A stretch of DNA of 64,000 nucleotides from Ananas comosus (lineage: Eukaryota; Streptophyta; Magnoliopsida; Poales; Bromeliaceae): NCBI RefSeq assembly GCF_001540865.1, contig NC_033626.1:14017422-14081421 (forward strand), in the 5' to 3' direction. A model generated the notes under the pieces. It was not told where the DNA came from, ran no database searches, and saw only the letters and a program-made list of their open reading frames with translations. Position 1 is the stretch's first letter; the number at the start of each line of letters is the position of its first letter. Made by a program: the position numbers and the translations under genes. This document shows positions 11,213 through 23,350 of this stretch, in pieces.

Positions 11213-13180
11213 ATGGGGAGCGATGGGGAGCCCGCGAAGCTTCTCCTCCCCTATCTCCAGCGAGCCGATGAGCTCCAGAAGCACGAACCCCTCGTCGCCT
11301 ACTACTGTGAGCCCCCCCCCTCTCGGGGAACCCTAAACCCTAACCCTAGTTTCCTCTCGATTCATCCTCTTCGTCTTGTGATGGTGTCTGATTGGTCGAC
11401 TTCTAGGTCGGTTGTACGCGATGGAGAGAGGGCTAAGGATCCCGCAGAAGGAGCGGACGAAGACCACCAACGCCCTCCTCATCTCCCTCATGAATCAGCT
11501 CGAGAAGGTCACACCCTTCGTCTCTCGCCCTTTTTCCTTCTTTTTTTTTTTTCGTCCTTTCTTTATCAATTTCATTGATGATATCTCCTTAAAGCAAAAG
11601 TTATTGTATTAGTTGCTGCTGAAACGATCAGAAGAATGGTATGAAGTTGAATTTACTTATCATCTAGGTGTATCTGTAACCTGGTTTGGTGTAAAATCTT
11701 TTCGAATTGATCTTGGGTTGGCTGTAGGATTAGTGCTTATCATATTTGTTTCTTGTAGGGGTTTACTTGAGAGCGCTGATGTTTTTATTATAGAAAATTG
11801 GGTTTATGATATCCTGTTGCCGTAATATGATCTTAAAATGTGCTCTGGAATCATCTAGGTGGATATATAGATCTTAATGTAAAATTTCCATTTCCCTGTG
11901 TGGCGAATACTTTAGAAAGGCCTTTTATAAGATCTCGCCCTTCCTTCTGGAAGGGCCTAGAGTAAAATTTGTTTTTCATATGCAATTTGTCTTTCTTACG
12001 AATTTACCCTATTTCTGTGCTTGGCTCTTTTATTTCTTTAAATCAACACATGCCGATTATCATTTTCCATGCTATTTTCTGCAGAAAATATTTAAAATTA
12101 GTGCGAGCACTTAGAATGTTCTGTTCTTTCACATATTTCTAATAATTTTGAACATTAAAAGAGGTTGCTAAGATATTCCTCAGCGTGCTTCCTTGATGAT
12201 TCATCTTTCCTGCATTGCAAACTATATCTCGAATTGAGTCTGTTATTTTAATTATTCTGAGTATTATTTCATCAAATGAATTGAATGCTCAACAATTGCA
12301 GTGATGTGAATGAGTTACTTGAACTGACAGGATAAGAAATCACTGAAGTTAGGTCCTGAAGATAATCTTTATATAGAGGGATTTGCATCAAATGTTTTTG
12401 CAAAAGCAGATAAGCAAGATCGTGCTGGACGAGCTGACTTGTATCATTCTCCCCTTTCATTCTTTGTGTTAAAATTCCAAATAAGGTTGCAATTTTTTGC
12501 AAGTTTGGTTTTACAAGCGCTTGTTAATAATTTCTCTAATTGTAGAAATACTGCAAAAACCTTCTACGCTGCAAGCATCTTCTTTGAGATTCTGAACCAG
12601 TTTGGTGAACTTCAGCCTGATGTAAGTCTGATCTCTGCTATTTCTAAGATCATTTTTCTAAGCGCACAATTTTAATTATACCTTCAAAAGAGGCTGCATA
12701 TATGTCTAGCCCTAGATGACTCAGATTGGTTCTTTTTGGTCCTTTGCAGCTTGAACAGAAACAAAAATATGCTGTGTGGAAAGCTGCTGATATAAGAAAA
12801 GCTCTGAAAGAAGGTCGAAGGCCAGAACCGGGTCCTCCTGGTGGAGATAAAGATGCAACACCGGCTGGCACCCCTGCCAACTCATATGTAATAATCTTAG
12901 CATTCTAGTAGCATATAGTATAGTACAGTGCAAAATTGCATGAGCCTTCTCAACTATAGGCCATTTGAAATAGATCCTCCAATTTTACGTTTCTTTAGTT
13001 TAATTGGCACCTGCGCCAATTTTGCCTTTTTTAATTTAGTTCTTTCTATCATAAAACACTTGCAAAACCTTTATCATCGATCTTTGCATGCAATGAGTAA
13101 GATTCTAGGTTGGAAGCATGAGTGAAGTCTAAAAGCTTATTATTCAACTCCATAATTATCTCCTGATTATATCTGTTTTT

Positions 13181-13223
<43 letters not shown>

Positions 13224-14072
13224 GCCACCTGGATTAGGATCTGGGGCCAAGTCAGAGCTTCCCCACCAGCCAACCAGGTTTTGACACATCACCCCAGCAT
13301 GTAGAAAAGGTAAGTTGCCTATTTGTACAGTACATTCTGTTCTCCAGTGTATTACATCACTAAAGAGTTTTTTTTTTGGTTTTAATTTATGATCTAGCCT
13401 TCTCCTTCCCATGATCTGGGCAGGAGCGAAAGCTTCTCAACTAGACACCCAGAGGAGTACGCACCAAAAGATCACACAGAGAGGGTCAATCCACAAGATC
13501 CCACACCGCCACCTTTTTCACCTCCCTCTTACTCGACCAGTGATTATCCATCAAATGGTCCACACCAGCTTCCAACAAACAATAGACCTGAAGCCCCTTC
13601 CTACACTCAACAATACCACCCTAATCCTTACTCGACTGAGCAGCCTCACATGCCACAGACCTATCTCCCTCCAGAAAATCCAGACCCCTCCTTCTCATAC
13701 CCTAATTTCCAGACATACCCTAGCTCTCAGGAAAGCACTTTCCCATCAGTTCCCTCTCACCAACCTTCTTACTACCATGGCGCTGATGCTTCTTCCTATT
13801 CACCCCAACAACCTCCCCTTTCAAGTTACCCATCAAACGTGCAATATTATCATAATAATGAAATTGCAAACCAAACTGCTCCTCCAGCCCCACCCGCCGA
13901 AAGCTACAAGTACGACAGCAGTTATGAGCCATCTTTGGAGAAGATCGGGGAGGCTCACAAGGCAGCGAGGTTTGCTGTGGGTGCCCTTGCATTTGATGAC
14001 GTACCTGTCGCGGTTGAGCACCTCCGGCGTGCTCTTGAGCTTCTAACAAATCCTTCTGCTGAACTTCATTAA
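11213..14072 (+). CDS. LIP5: LIP5/VTA1 homolog, activator of the ESCRT ATPase SKD1/VPS4
   Basis: Seven exons: 11213-11306, 11407-11507, 12331-12440, 12546-12621, 12750-12887, 13238-13309 and 13398-14072. They give a 421-aa protein, the length I recall for Arabidopsis LIP5. The N-terminus (LLPYLQRADELQKHEPLVAY, RLYAMERGLRIPQKERT, FYAASIFFEIL) is the tandem MIT-like Vta1 domain that binds ESCRT-III subunits. A long Pro/Ser/Tyr-rich linker follows. The C-terminus (EPSLEKIGEAHKAARFAVGA, DDVPVAVEHLRRALELL) is the VSL domain that docks on and stimulates VPS4/SKD1. The role is multivesicular-body formation, with known links to stress-induced endosomal traffic. The start at 11213 is in frame with a longer open frame from 11156, but family N-termini support MGSDGEPAK. 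Some acceptor contexts are weak, yet phases close exactly. Confidence 0.95.
12931..13010. mobile_element. Fragment related to the 8439-8579 MITE
   Basis: Inside LIP5 intron 5 the sequence around 12936-12970 (AAAATTGCATGAG, CTTCTCAACTATAGG, CATTTGAAA) follows the order of the terminal repeat of the MAP65-promoter MITE. The second end was not recognised, so this is probably a decayed or half element. Confidence 0.4.
13185..13221. repeat. (CT)n microsatellite in LIP5 intron 5
   Basis: A run of CT units ending 16 bases before the exon 6 acceptor (13237). It may serve as the polypyrimidine tract of that intron. Confidence 0.92.
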
Positions 14073-15318
14073 GATGTGCGGGTCAGTTTTGTTTCTGGCT
14101 TGAAATAAACTTTCTCTGTAATTATTTTTGCGTCAGATGTTTGTTGGTACATGGTGATGTCTGCTTCATTCTAGCTAGACAAGCAGTGTAATGTATTCAT
14201 GAATTGAATTTTTCACACTCGTTGTCAGTGATATTGCTTATACAGAATGTTGGGGGAAGATTCCATGTACTGGTTATATATTAAGCAGCATATTGGCTAT
14301 TGTGATGGACTCTAGTGTTTGTATCAGGCACTAGGTTGTTCTTTTCAACTGTTCGCTTCCTTGTAGTACACTGTAATGGTCATCTTTTGGACAGAACACC
14401 GGCTAGAACACCGGAGAACTATTTGCTTATGATAGTATTTAGGGGCAAATTATCACATGGAATCTAATTTGGAGTGTTGAACTTTTTGCATAAGCTGTTC
14501 AGGGCAGCTATATAACACTGCATTACAGCGCATTAAAGAACGATACGGCAGAAATAATTGGGTCTTCTTTTTATGCAATAAAATAGCCATAAAGTTGCTA
14601 CACCTTCCACCTTTCCACCAAGGGTATGGCCCTTGAACTGGTGCCGCTGAACATCTAGTTAGCTAACCTACCAGCTATATGTGATGTATGAAAGTTTGAT
14701 TGCAACCGCTCCTCTGTGCCACTTTGTAATCAATCCCAATGTTTTCTGCGAAAGCGGAATCACTTGATGTTATTTATCTAAAGTTTGTCTGTTTTGCTTC
14801 AATTGGCGTGGCATCGAAAAGCACCTACTTTATACATTTCCAGCAGATGTCCGATGCATTTCTTAAATGAGTCATCTAAGACACTGGGAGTCACAACACT
14901 TAACCAGAAACACTTAGCGTTTCATTTAACACATCAAACCTTTTGACTTAACAAACTTACTCGCTAAGAAAAGGAAAAAAAAGAAAAGAAAATAAAAGAA
15001 AAAAAGGTGGTGTTTGATTGAAGCCGTTTGTTGTACAGTGACTTAGCATAAGAAGACACTAGGTTGGACAAACTGCTAGGGGACAAATCTACAAAATATA
15101 GTTCATAACCTTGACAAAGGTTTATCCAAACAAAGTGGCCTCTTGTAATCTTCTGCACTCCCTAAGAACAAAGACCTCCCTTGTTGTATTCACCAAAATT
15201 ACGGCAAATTTGAGGTGGACAAAGCACTGCATGCAAACCTATATTTCTTCTGACCCTCACCTATCCGATGGCAGCGTCACTTTAGTTTCGGTTCAGTTCA
15301 TCGAGAGGGGGAGACGAG
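14073..15318. other. Intergenic: LIP5 3' UTR and next promoter
   Basis: Co-directional spacer. The first 200-300 bases should be LIP5 3' UTR (AATAAA-like motif near 14105). The rest carries an A-rich purine tract at 14971-15006 and no supported coding frame. A short leader just before 15319 is likely for the next gene. Confidence 0.55.
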
Positions 15319-15843
15319 ATGGGTGCGAAACTATGCATTTTAAGAAACACCGGCACCGCCGCTCTTCCCTCAGACGATGACGAGTACTACAACGATGAGA
15401 GAGTCGATTACAGCAGATCGTTCCTGCGCAAGCTGAAGCTCCGTTGCCTGAATTACTTGAAGACAGAAAAGCACAAGAAGATGATATGCCAGCAGCATCA
15501 AGAGAGTATGGAGAAAGAGGATAGCACAACTCTAGAGCAGTTGCTCATTCGCTCTCCTAGCATTGAGATGATGGAAACTACTGGGTCATACTCTTGGAGA
15601 CTATCCCCTAAGGTTTGTCCATTAACCATTAGTTGTTGTGATGAGAGTGAGAGTGAGATTGGGAGTTCATCCATTCATGGAGCTACTGTGACAGGAGATG
15701 AGCCTAGAAGAGAGAGAGTGGTTTCATCGAGTAGAAGGAGAAGCAGCAGTGGCAATACAAGGAGGGTGCGTTTTAAGTCACCTGAGGAGGCTGATATACA
15801 TCTAATTCATTCCCATTATGATTCAGAGGAGTGCGAGGTGTAA
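15319..15843 (+). CDS. Unknown 174-aa plant protein with possible N-myristoylation signal
   Basis: A single-exon frame of 174 aa. I do not recognise a named domain. The protein starts MGAKLCILRN: Gly2, with Lys and Cys close behind, fits an N-myristoylation plus palmitoylation site, so it may sit on membranes. An acidic patch (SDDDEYYNDE) is followed by a basic segment (FLRKLKLRCLNYLKTEKHKK). Near the C-terminus is an Arg/Ser-rich stretch (RRERVVSSSRRRSSSGNTRR) and then RVRFKSPEEADIHLIH, which looks like a conserved short motif. The coding potential is supported by length, sensible composition and position between two real genes. It could be lineage-specific. No function is assigned. Confidence 0.72.
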   Translation: MGAKLCILRNTGTAALPSDDDEYYNDERVDYSRSFLRKLKLRCLNYLKTEKHKKMICQQHQESMEKEDSTTLEQLLIRSPSIEMMETTGSYSWRLSPKVCPLTISCCDESESEIGSSSIHGATVTGDEPRRERVVSSSRRRSSSGNTRRVRFKSPEEADIHLIHSHYDSEECEV

Positions 15844-16933
15844 TCACTGGTGTGTTTAAATGCCCAGTTTTAACTTCTTTGTTGTAGTCTGGTTGTTAAT
15901 TTCCTTTTGTTGATGATGTTTTGTTGCTTGCCTTTTTGTCTCAATGGCCCTGAAGATCTTATTTGTATTATCAGAATAAGAAAACTTGGTATAGGCTGGG
16001 GACAAATGTAGAAACCTCTTTAAACTTACTGCATTTGTTGCTTTACCTTTTTGACCTTCAAAATATATAAATTATCTTCTTGTATCTTATGTCCATACCA
16101 CTTTATTCCTTCTGTTGGGCAAGTACTGCAGAATATGATAAAATATTCGGTTAAATAAAACTACAGTAAAACTACATATCCTTAGCCACCAAGTATAAAA
16201 GAAAGGGTAACTAATATGTAGGTTTTTCATGTTTAATCAAACTAATTTCTTAAACATTATTTGGTATCCATGAATCTTCAAGATTACACAAAAGCTTCCA
16301 CATAAGCTAATCAGTATCTGGATAAAGAGATATCAAGAACCTATACTGGAGATAGGAGATGTCTCATGGAACAACAACCAACTTAATTAATTTTGGTTTA
16401 TTGAAGTAATTAACTCAACAGCTACCTCTAATCATTTTAAAGCTTTCGCCAAATTTGTTTTCCTCTTTGATTTTTTGGCAAGGTCTCTGTCTCTACACAA
16501 TTTACATTCGGAACATTTTCTTTTCTATGGAATTAAAAGTGTGAGACCATCATTTAAAACTTATATAGCAAGATATTCCAATAAAATAATTTCACTTTGG
16601 ATGCCTCAAAGCTTAGCCTTACGTTCCAAGAAAGAAAGATGCCCTGGGAAGGCTTATTAGTTATTGCACAGAAGGTGTCTATTTATACCACTGGTAGCTG
16701 GTACAGTTTGTACTAATTTTCTCCTACATAAAAGAAGAGGCTCAATATGAATGTAATCCATTTAACACACCTACCACTATAATCCATTTAACACAACCTA
16801 CCACTCTCCTTTATCTGAGGACTGCTTGGTGAGAAGTAGGGTCAGACAAGCTGATAAAAAGAGTTGGCACTTGCTAAGGCTGCAACAACAAATATACCTC
16901 CTCCCCTACACCATACTCTTCCTTGCACACATC
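15844..16933. other. Intergenic between the unknown gene and the phytocyanin-like gene
   Basis: AT-rich spacer with the 3' UTR of the unknown gene and the promoter of the next gene. A short duplication (TAATCCATTTAACACA near 16754 and 16781) is visible. The open frame at 16475-16660 is not convincing. Confidence 0.55.
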
Positions 16934-17598
16934 ATGGATAGTTTTCTAAAGAGCCAACTAGTCCTGGCAATTGGAGCACTAGTGCTATTCTCAATAGACC
17001 ATGGAGGTGTTGGGGTATTTAGAGGGTGTGAAGCAACAATCAAAGGGGTTGATCATGTGGTTGGTGGTGATCCAGGGTGGGAGGCTAACACAGATGTTGC
17101 TACTTGGGCTGTGAACAAGATCTTTACGGTTGGAGATAGCATATGTGAGTCCACTTTTCATTTTGATACTCTAGTAAAGATTGAGCATGGTTTAGTTTGA
17201 ATAGCATGAGACAATGTAATTTAACAGGGTTTGCATACTCTGCGGCAGAGGAGAGGATCGTTGAGGTAGAAAGCAAGGAGGAGTTCGAGTCATGCAAGGT
17301 CGGCAACCCCATCAGGATGTACACAGAGGGACTCAGTAGGGTGAGCCTTGAGAATGAAGGATCAAGATACTTCATCAGCAGCAGTTCGGAGAGTTGCAAG
17401 AATGGTCTCAAACTGCATGTGAATGTACAACCACAAAGCAAAGCAGTGAGAGAGATTAAGGGAGATGATGCAGTAAATAGAGGCGTAGCAGCTGAAGGGC
17501 CAAAACCCTCTTCTTGTTCTCACTTCCACCAGGGGTCTTCACTGAAGTGGTTTGCGATGGCTTTTATCTGTTTCATCATTAGTCTCAGAGGCCTTTGA
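16934..17598 (+). CDS. Early nodulin-like protein (phytocyanin family), GPI-anchored, copper site lost
   Basis: Two exons, 16934-17144 and 17228-17598, with the intron splitting the codon that gives DSIWFAYS, the position typical of the phytocyanin family; 193 aa. The order is signal peptide (LVLAIGALVLF), one phytocyanin domain (HVVGGDPGWEANTDVATWAV through GLKLHVNV), a short polar region, and a C-terminal hydrophobic tail (FAMAFICFIISLRGL) typical of a GPI-anchor signal. The disulfide cysteines (ESCKVGNP and ESCKNG) are present. The copper ligands are not: the first His is replaced in ERIVEV, and the usual GHC motif reads ESC. It is therefore an ENODL, probably a cell-surface glycoprotein and not an electron carrier. 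The start at 16934 begins the signal peptide; upstream in-frame codons are non-coding in character. Confidence 0.9.
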
Positions 17599-18282
17599 TC
17601 TGTTTCCCTTTCTTTTTGTGACTGTTGTGGAAGTTGGTCTTGGTTTTTACTTTTAATTTAACTCTTAAATTGTCTCCTCATTTAAACTTCATGTTTCCCT
17701 GAATTTTCAGTAGACTAGATGGAACGCAGAGATCTTGGTAATTACTTGTTACGGTTGTCACTCTGCTAAGCCTCATAACCTGATCCAAAATAAGAATGAG
17801 AATATTGTTGGGTTAAATGCTAAAAGTCAGGTTGCATAGAACATCAGATTAAGACCAGTGGCAAGGTTTCATTTCTCTGAAATACTATCCTTTCTGTTGT
17901 AATACTACCTATGATTTTTCATTTAATTGCATAAATGTGCATTTTAGCTTAGCTTACATGATGAAGTTTCCATCTAGCAACAGCCAAAGACTTTTTAAGA
18001 TACACTGCTGCAATAGACTTGTAATCCAAATGTAATAACAGTTCTTACATTGAATATGGCATAAGCACAAACAAATAGTAGTTCTTCAAATAACCCGCCA
18101 ATTATTCTGGCCTGTCTCTACAAATTCGACTCACACTTGTATGGAAGAAGGTGGAGAAGAACAAGTATTCTGTACACAGGATACAAATATAGCTCAGAGC
18201 CTCAGACGTGACGTATTGCATCATTGGTACAATTGCATTTGCACATTAGATTAGTTCAAATAATGCTGAGCTTTGCAGATGC
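17599..18282. other. Convergent intergenic spacer
   Basis: 3' flanks of the phytocyanin-like gene (plus) and the BPI/LBP gene (minus) meet here. Only UTR-like AT-rich sequence was seen. Confidence 0.6.
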
Positions 18283-21200
18283 TTATAGGTACTGAAAAGG
18301 ACTGTTTACTAAAAGACTCAGAATTGGGTTGGTATTGACCACATCAGAGCAAACAAATATCCTCGAGTCCGAAGTGAATATATATGCATCTTGGAGTGTG
18401 AATCCATGGACAATTGGGAAAGGAAATCCTCGATTGAGATGAGAATTCACAAATGGCACAATGATATTATTCAAGAAATCCAGAACCACTGCCTGTATAA
18501 CAGAAATAGTATTAAGGATTAGATGTTTGATATAATCTTGTGTTTAGTAGAGTTCAGTGAGTACTTGGAGGTAGCATAATTATCTGCAGATAGTAATCAC
18601 AATAAAACATGAAACAAAAACAAAAAAAAGAAAAAGGAAAATAAAAATATTGTAGTAAAGATAGCATCGTTACTATCCACAACTATAATTAGGCATCATT
18701 AGTGCAGCTAGACTAGGGAGTGGTGGAAACATGATTCGCCGTTCAACATGAAGATGTAAATAATTTTGCTCTTTTCATGCCTAACGATGACCGACATAGC
18801 ATACCTGAATTGAAGATATATTCAAGCTTCCGACTTCACTCCACTTCAGAGTGAGGGAGAGAGCATCTAATTCAGCTTTACCAGCTAAATTATTCTCTGA
18901 CACCTCCACAATCCCGGAGACAGTAACTACCTGCAGAAACAATAATGAGAATTAAGGAAAAAAACAAAAAACAAAAAACAAGGAGATGACTATAATAATT
19001 TAGTAATTGGATTCAAGTCAAATACCAATCACCGTTATAAACTTACATTGCATTTGCACATATCATATGATTACAACATGACGTTAAATTGATCAATCAT
19101 CCATAAGTATACTGGTATATACAAAAGAAGAACTTAATGGAAGCTGCAAAAGAAATAAAGCCTTGCAGACGAACAGAAAAAAGGTGTTGTATTTGTTAGC
19201 TTACCCCTGAAATAGATGCAACAGGAACAATCTCAGCACCAACCAGAACATTAACTATCGTGTCCAAATATATGGTAGTACCAATTTTCTCTTCTGTGAT
19301 CCTCACGGCTGGAGATGAGGTTAAAGAAATATTCAGCAACATATCATCATTTGGATACGTGCTGTATAATTGAGGGATGAGCGATTTCCAGCTGGCTGTG
19401 TTCAAAATGGAATTATCAGGCAACTTGTCTACAATCCAATGCATTAAACCTACCTGAAAAGGGGAAAAAAATTGCAGCCCAGTAAATTTAATGCGACAAC
19501 TCATTAAAAGAAGGGTAAAGTATATGGGGTAGTCCCTGTCTGTCCTGATATTGTGACTTTGTCCTTGAACTTTCTGCTCAAACAATTGGTTCCCAAACTT
19601 AATTCCAGTTTCATCCCTAGCCGCTGCAATTTTTTTTGACAATACATGACTTTTTCATATAAAGTGGCGCCTTTTTAAACCTGTCTGAGGTACAGAGAGA
19701 AGGAAGTAATTTAACAGGAGTAAATTAATCATTTCATTGGCAACCTAGATTTTTGACGGCGAGGATGGACGTGCAATATATGACAATGTTCAACGGCTAT
19801 AGAGTTTAAGTGAAAAGTTCAGGGACAAAGTTCAGGGACAAAGTTCAATTATCGGAATAATACAGGAACTATCCATACAATTTACCCTTAAAGGAATGAG
19901 GCTCAAATAGTAGAAAAAGTTGCAAAGTACAAATTACCTGGAACAACACGGCTGATGCTGAGTTGAATACAACTTCATCAAAGGAAATTAAGAGCATTTT
20001 TGATGCACCACCACAACCAAGGGAGAAGTGCGGATGATTCAGCAAGTAGTTTAATTCAGGAACTTTATCTAGCAAAATGAATAAGCCATTGACATCGAAC
20101 TCGACAGAGGAATTTCCATATAGTGGACCATTCACAAGAGTCACATTCAAAGCAACAAATTTATCCACATTGATTTTCTTTGGAATTTTTTGCAGTAGCT
20201 CATCGAGTTTTGATACTCCTTCAGTAATCCTTCGAGTGATTGCATTTTCCACTGCTGTTCGAATATGATTATGGAAAGCATCTACAAACCTACAAATTAA
20301 TAAAAGAAGCATAGATGAATAAGAATATGCAAGGTGAGGCTTGTTGAGATGCTGGTGCAAGACAAACACAACAACAGGCGCATATGCAGCAGAACCATGC
20401 TATTTATTATATGCACTCAACCCAGTGTGCAAGCATATATGTTTTACCACCGTTAGAGTTCAGAGATGCACTTAAAAACTGTTGTCAAATATTCTTACAG
20501 GAAATAGTTAGATAACTAATTACTCAGCATTTATGTTCACAGCATAGCAAGGAGAGAATCAGCCTCGTTTATGGATACATATTCAATTATCTCTCAATGA
20601 CAATAATAAGAACACAATGCATTGTGGATAACACAGTTTGGATGCCTATACACTTATAGAAGATAAGGGAACTGTTTGGATGTCTGAATTCAACATCCCA
20701 TGGATAAATCAGTGTTTTACTCCTTTTCTTAGTAGAAAGATAAACGCAAAGTTCACCTGGAAATTTAACATCATCGAGTTAGACGGAACCAACCACTGAG
20801 AGAACAGGGATGTCCAATAAAAAATCTGAGAGTTTCAGTGGCAAAATTTACAATGACAGAGGAAATGGATGAGCTAAAAGTCAAGAACAGGACTACTAGA
20901 ATTACTCATTCAGGTTTTTTGGGAGATAATAAATTGCCTCTTTGCTATTCCAAAAATTGGGATTCTAGAAGCTAAAGGTAGCCTTTTGGCCCTTTTCCCT
21001 TCTTTTTTTCTCTATTTCTCTCCTCATACACAAAGACTCGAGGGTGGACACCAAAGACAACCCAAATTCTTGAAACGAAGAATTATGTAATGCCAACTAA
21101 CATTAGTTTAGGTATCTTCGGCAGAAAGTAACAAGGATGCATACCCTTGATAAAACCACGATGCTCCTCCAGTCACGGTTATGTCCAAGTCCTCTATATT

Positions 21201-22023
21201 GCAGCCGCACTCTAAGACAGTAAGCTCCAGAACCCCATTCTGATTCGTTACGCTCATGGTAAGCTCAACTTCCATGCCTTCAACCTTACCCAGAAGCAGG
21301 ATACGAATTACCCTTCGTTGAGATAAGTATACAAATAAGAACAAAAGGGAAGAAACATACAGACCCCCAACAAGTCAACAACGTCAAAATGAAACAGAAC
21401 TAGCAAAAGAAGCAGTTTTACAACAAAAAAACTTACTTTTAAGTAGAACCATAATTTTAAGGGAATAAAGATAAATTCATTGCACTAGTTATTCAAATAT
21501 TCATGCTGTGTGATTGCTACAACTAAAATTGTCTACTTGATTATGCAAATCCACAGTTCCATGACAACAATACAAGTAAAATTTTCAAGAAATAAACCCT
21601 AGCACTCCCTGTTACCTGAACGGAAGCGTTTCCCCGATCAGAGATTGTGATAAGCCAGGTGCTGTACGAGTAACTCCAATCCATGCTCAGATACGCGGTG
21701 GCCCCCGAGGCGACGATCGCGAACGCCGAGTCCACGATCCGCACCGCGGAGGAGGAGACGTTGACCCCGTGGAGCGTGATGTTGGACGCCACCATGTGGA
21801 CCGTCCCGATGAGCGGTATATGCACCGATTTCTCGATATCGGGGAGCTGGAGCGGCGTGAGAAACTCGATCGCCTGCTCCACGAGCACGTCCTTGGCGAA
21901 GCCGATCCCCTTCTCGGAGATCACTGCGGAGATGAATGCTTCGTCGTTGGCTTGTTGGTGAGCAATGGCCCAATCGGAGGACACGGAGACAAGGAGGAGA
22001 ACGAGGAGGAGCGGCGGCGCCAT
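18283..22023 (-). CDS. BPI/LBP-family secreted lipid-binding protein (LBR type)
   Basis: Six exons: 21616-22023, 21145-21284, 19938-20289, 19205-19453, 18805-18930 and 18283-18492, giving 494 aa in one closed frame. The family binds lipopolysaccharide or lipids through two elongated barrel domains; plant members (LBR-1/LBR-2) bind bacterial LPS and affect defence gene expression. Visible features are a signal peptide (MAPPLLLVLLLVSVSS), the N-terminal BPI half (EKGIGFAKDVLVEQA, LPDIEKSVHIPLIGTVHM, ITLHGVNVSSS), the two disulfide-candidate cysteines in LECGCNIEDLDI, and the C-terminal half (LMHWIVDKLP, FPIVHGFTLQDAYIFT). There are many NxS/T sites, as expected for a secreted protein. Intron 3 contains a MITE. 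The gene is head-to-head with the FYVE gene, so its promoter is shared DNA. Confidence 0.93.
19513..19887. mobile_element. 375-bp MULE-type MITE in the BPI/LBP gene intron
   Basis: The terminal repeats match: the left starts GGGTAAAGTATATGGGGTAG and the reverse complement of the right starts GGGTAAATTGTATGGATAG, both followed by a TCCCTG/TTCCTG block. The flanking bases are TTAAAAGAA (19504-19512) and TTAAAGGAA (19888-19896), a 9-bp target-site duplication with one difference, as expected for Mutator-like elements. The interior repeats GTTCAGGGACAAA twice near the right end. There is no coding capacity. Confidence 0.8.
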
Positions 22024-23350
22024 GAGATGTTTCGGAAGGAAACCCTAGCTCGGAGAAGCGCTTCAGTTGTTGGGAGAAGCGCTTTTGGAGGTGTAGCGGA
22101 GGAGGAAGAAGACGAGGCCAATGATGAGAGTGGACTGTGGAGCAGCGCAAACGATACGGAACTGTGTCGCATGCGAGAAACGTCTAATCCGCCGTTCAGT
22201 GTACCAATGCTTGTTAGTGGACGGTCGTGATTGGCCACGGCGGATTAAATTAACCGTACACACCGCATGCGACACTGTCCCGCAGTGTGTCTTCGACTCG
22301 TACAACCCTATTTAAATCTTCAACGGTTCGATCCGGTTCCCCTCGATCCGGTTCGGGAAAAAAAAACCCGGTTCGCTAGATGTCGTCAGCAATATGAAAA
22401 GCCGTCTTTTCGGTGTTCCAATCTCTCACAGGGAAGGGAACACCGCGTGCCGCAGCGGAGGAGGACGAAGACGCGCCCCCGCGATCGATCTTTCTCCTCT
22501 CTCCTCTTCTCCTTCAAAAGGTAATAAACCAATCTCGCTTCCATCGTCAACCCTAATTTTTAGATTCGATTGCGTTCCCCTGTTCCTTCGATTCCCTTCG
22601 TTTGATCTCTCTACCTTATCCGCTTTTTGGAATTATAGCTGATTTGTTTGGGGTTTCTATTCTCCCGATCTGTGCTTTGAAGTTGTAGCTGATCGATTTG
22701 GTTTTCTTGTTCTCTGATCCAAATCGTAAGCTTTACGTAGCAGTTTATGTTGAAAGATTAGAGATTTTACTGCTAAAATCAAGGTGTACTGCGGTTTCAT
22801 GAACTTGAATATGTTCAAATGCTATTCCTACTGATGATTTGATCGCTAATTTATATCTGGCCCTCTAAGACTGTGCTATGGATGTGCATAGCTTGCTTGA
22901 AGATTCATTAGGGCTAAGATTTGATCTTATACGTAGAGGAGAGCAGCTTTTGCAGTACATGAATGGGACTATTGTTTTGATTGGAAATTAAAAAAGCTGA
23001 AAACTGAAAAAAAAGAAAAGAAAAAAGAAGTAATTTATTTTTGAGGTCAGTTGCTCACTTCATTACGGTATTTTGATGCACTTTCCATAATGTAAATATT
23101 ATAATTTAGTACTGATGTCTTGAATTTATGAAAATTTTCGACTCATATAATGCCAGCTAATTGGTTGGTTAGTTTTTTTTTTTTTTTTTTTTTTTTTCTC
23201 CAGGACTTTGTTTTATGCTTTGACACTAGAGCACAAAGAATCAACTCACAAGCAGTGAGAAGAAAATCTAATCTGCAACTAAAGTGCTAAAGAGTCACTT
23301 TTTTCAAGTTTCTTTCTTTTTCTGGTGATTTTCTTTGTTGAGCCCAGAAG
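22024..23350. promoter_or_regulatory. Bidirectional promoter between BPI/LBP and FYVE genes, plus FYVE 5' UTR intron
   Basis: The divergent spacer contains an imperfect inverted repeat: the left arm 22162-22194 and right arm 22238-22277 share CGCATGCGACAC and CGGCGGATTA. After it come repeated CGATCCGGTTC motifs (22328-22355). A likely FYVE leader exon ends at 22520 (AAAAG|GTAATA), and an intron to 23347 (CCCAG|AAG) precedes the start codon by three bases. The intron holds a T-run at 23171-23199. Confidence 0.5.

Noticed and set aside
13411..14046. 211-codon plus-strand open frame overlapping the last LIP5 exon
   Set aside because: Wrong frame. The LIP5 frame through 13398-14072 ends in the conserved VSL domain and joins upstream exons in phase.
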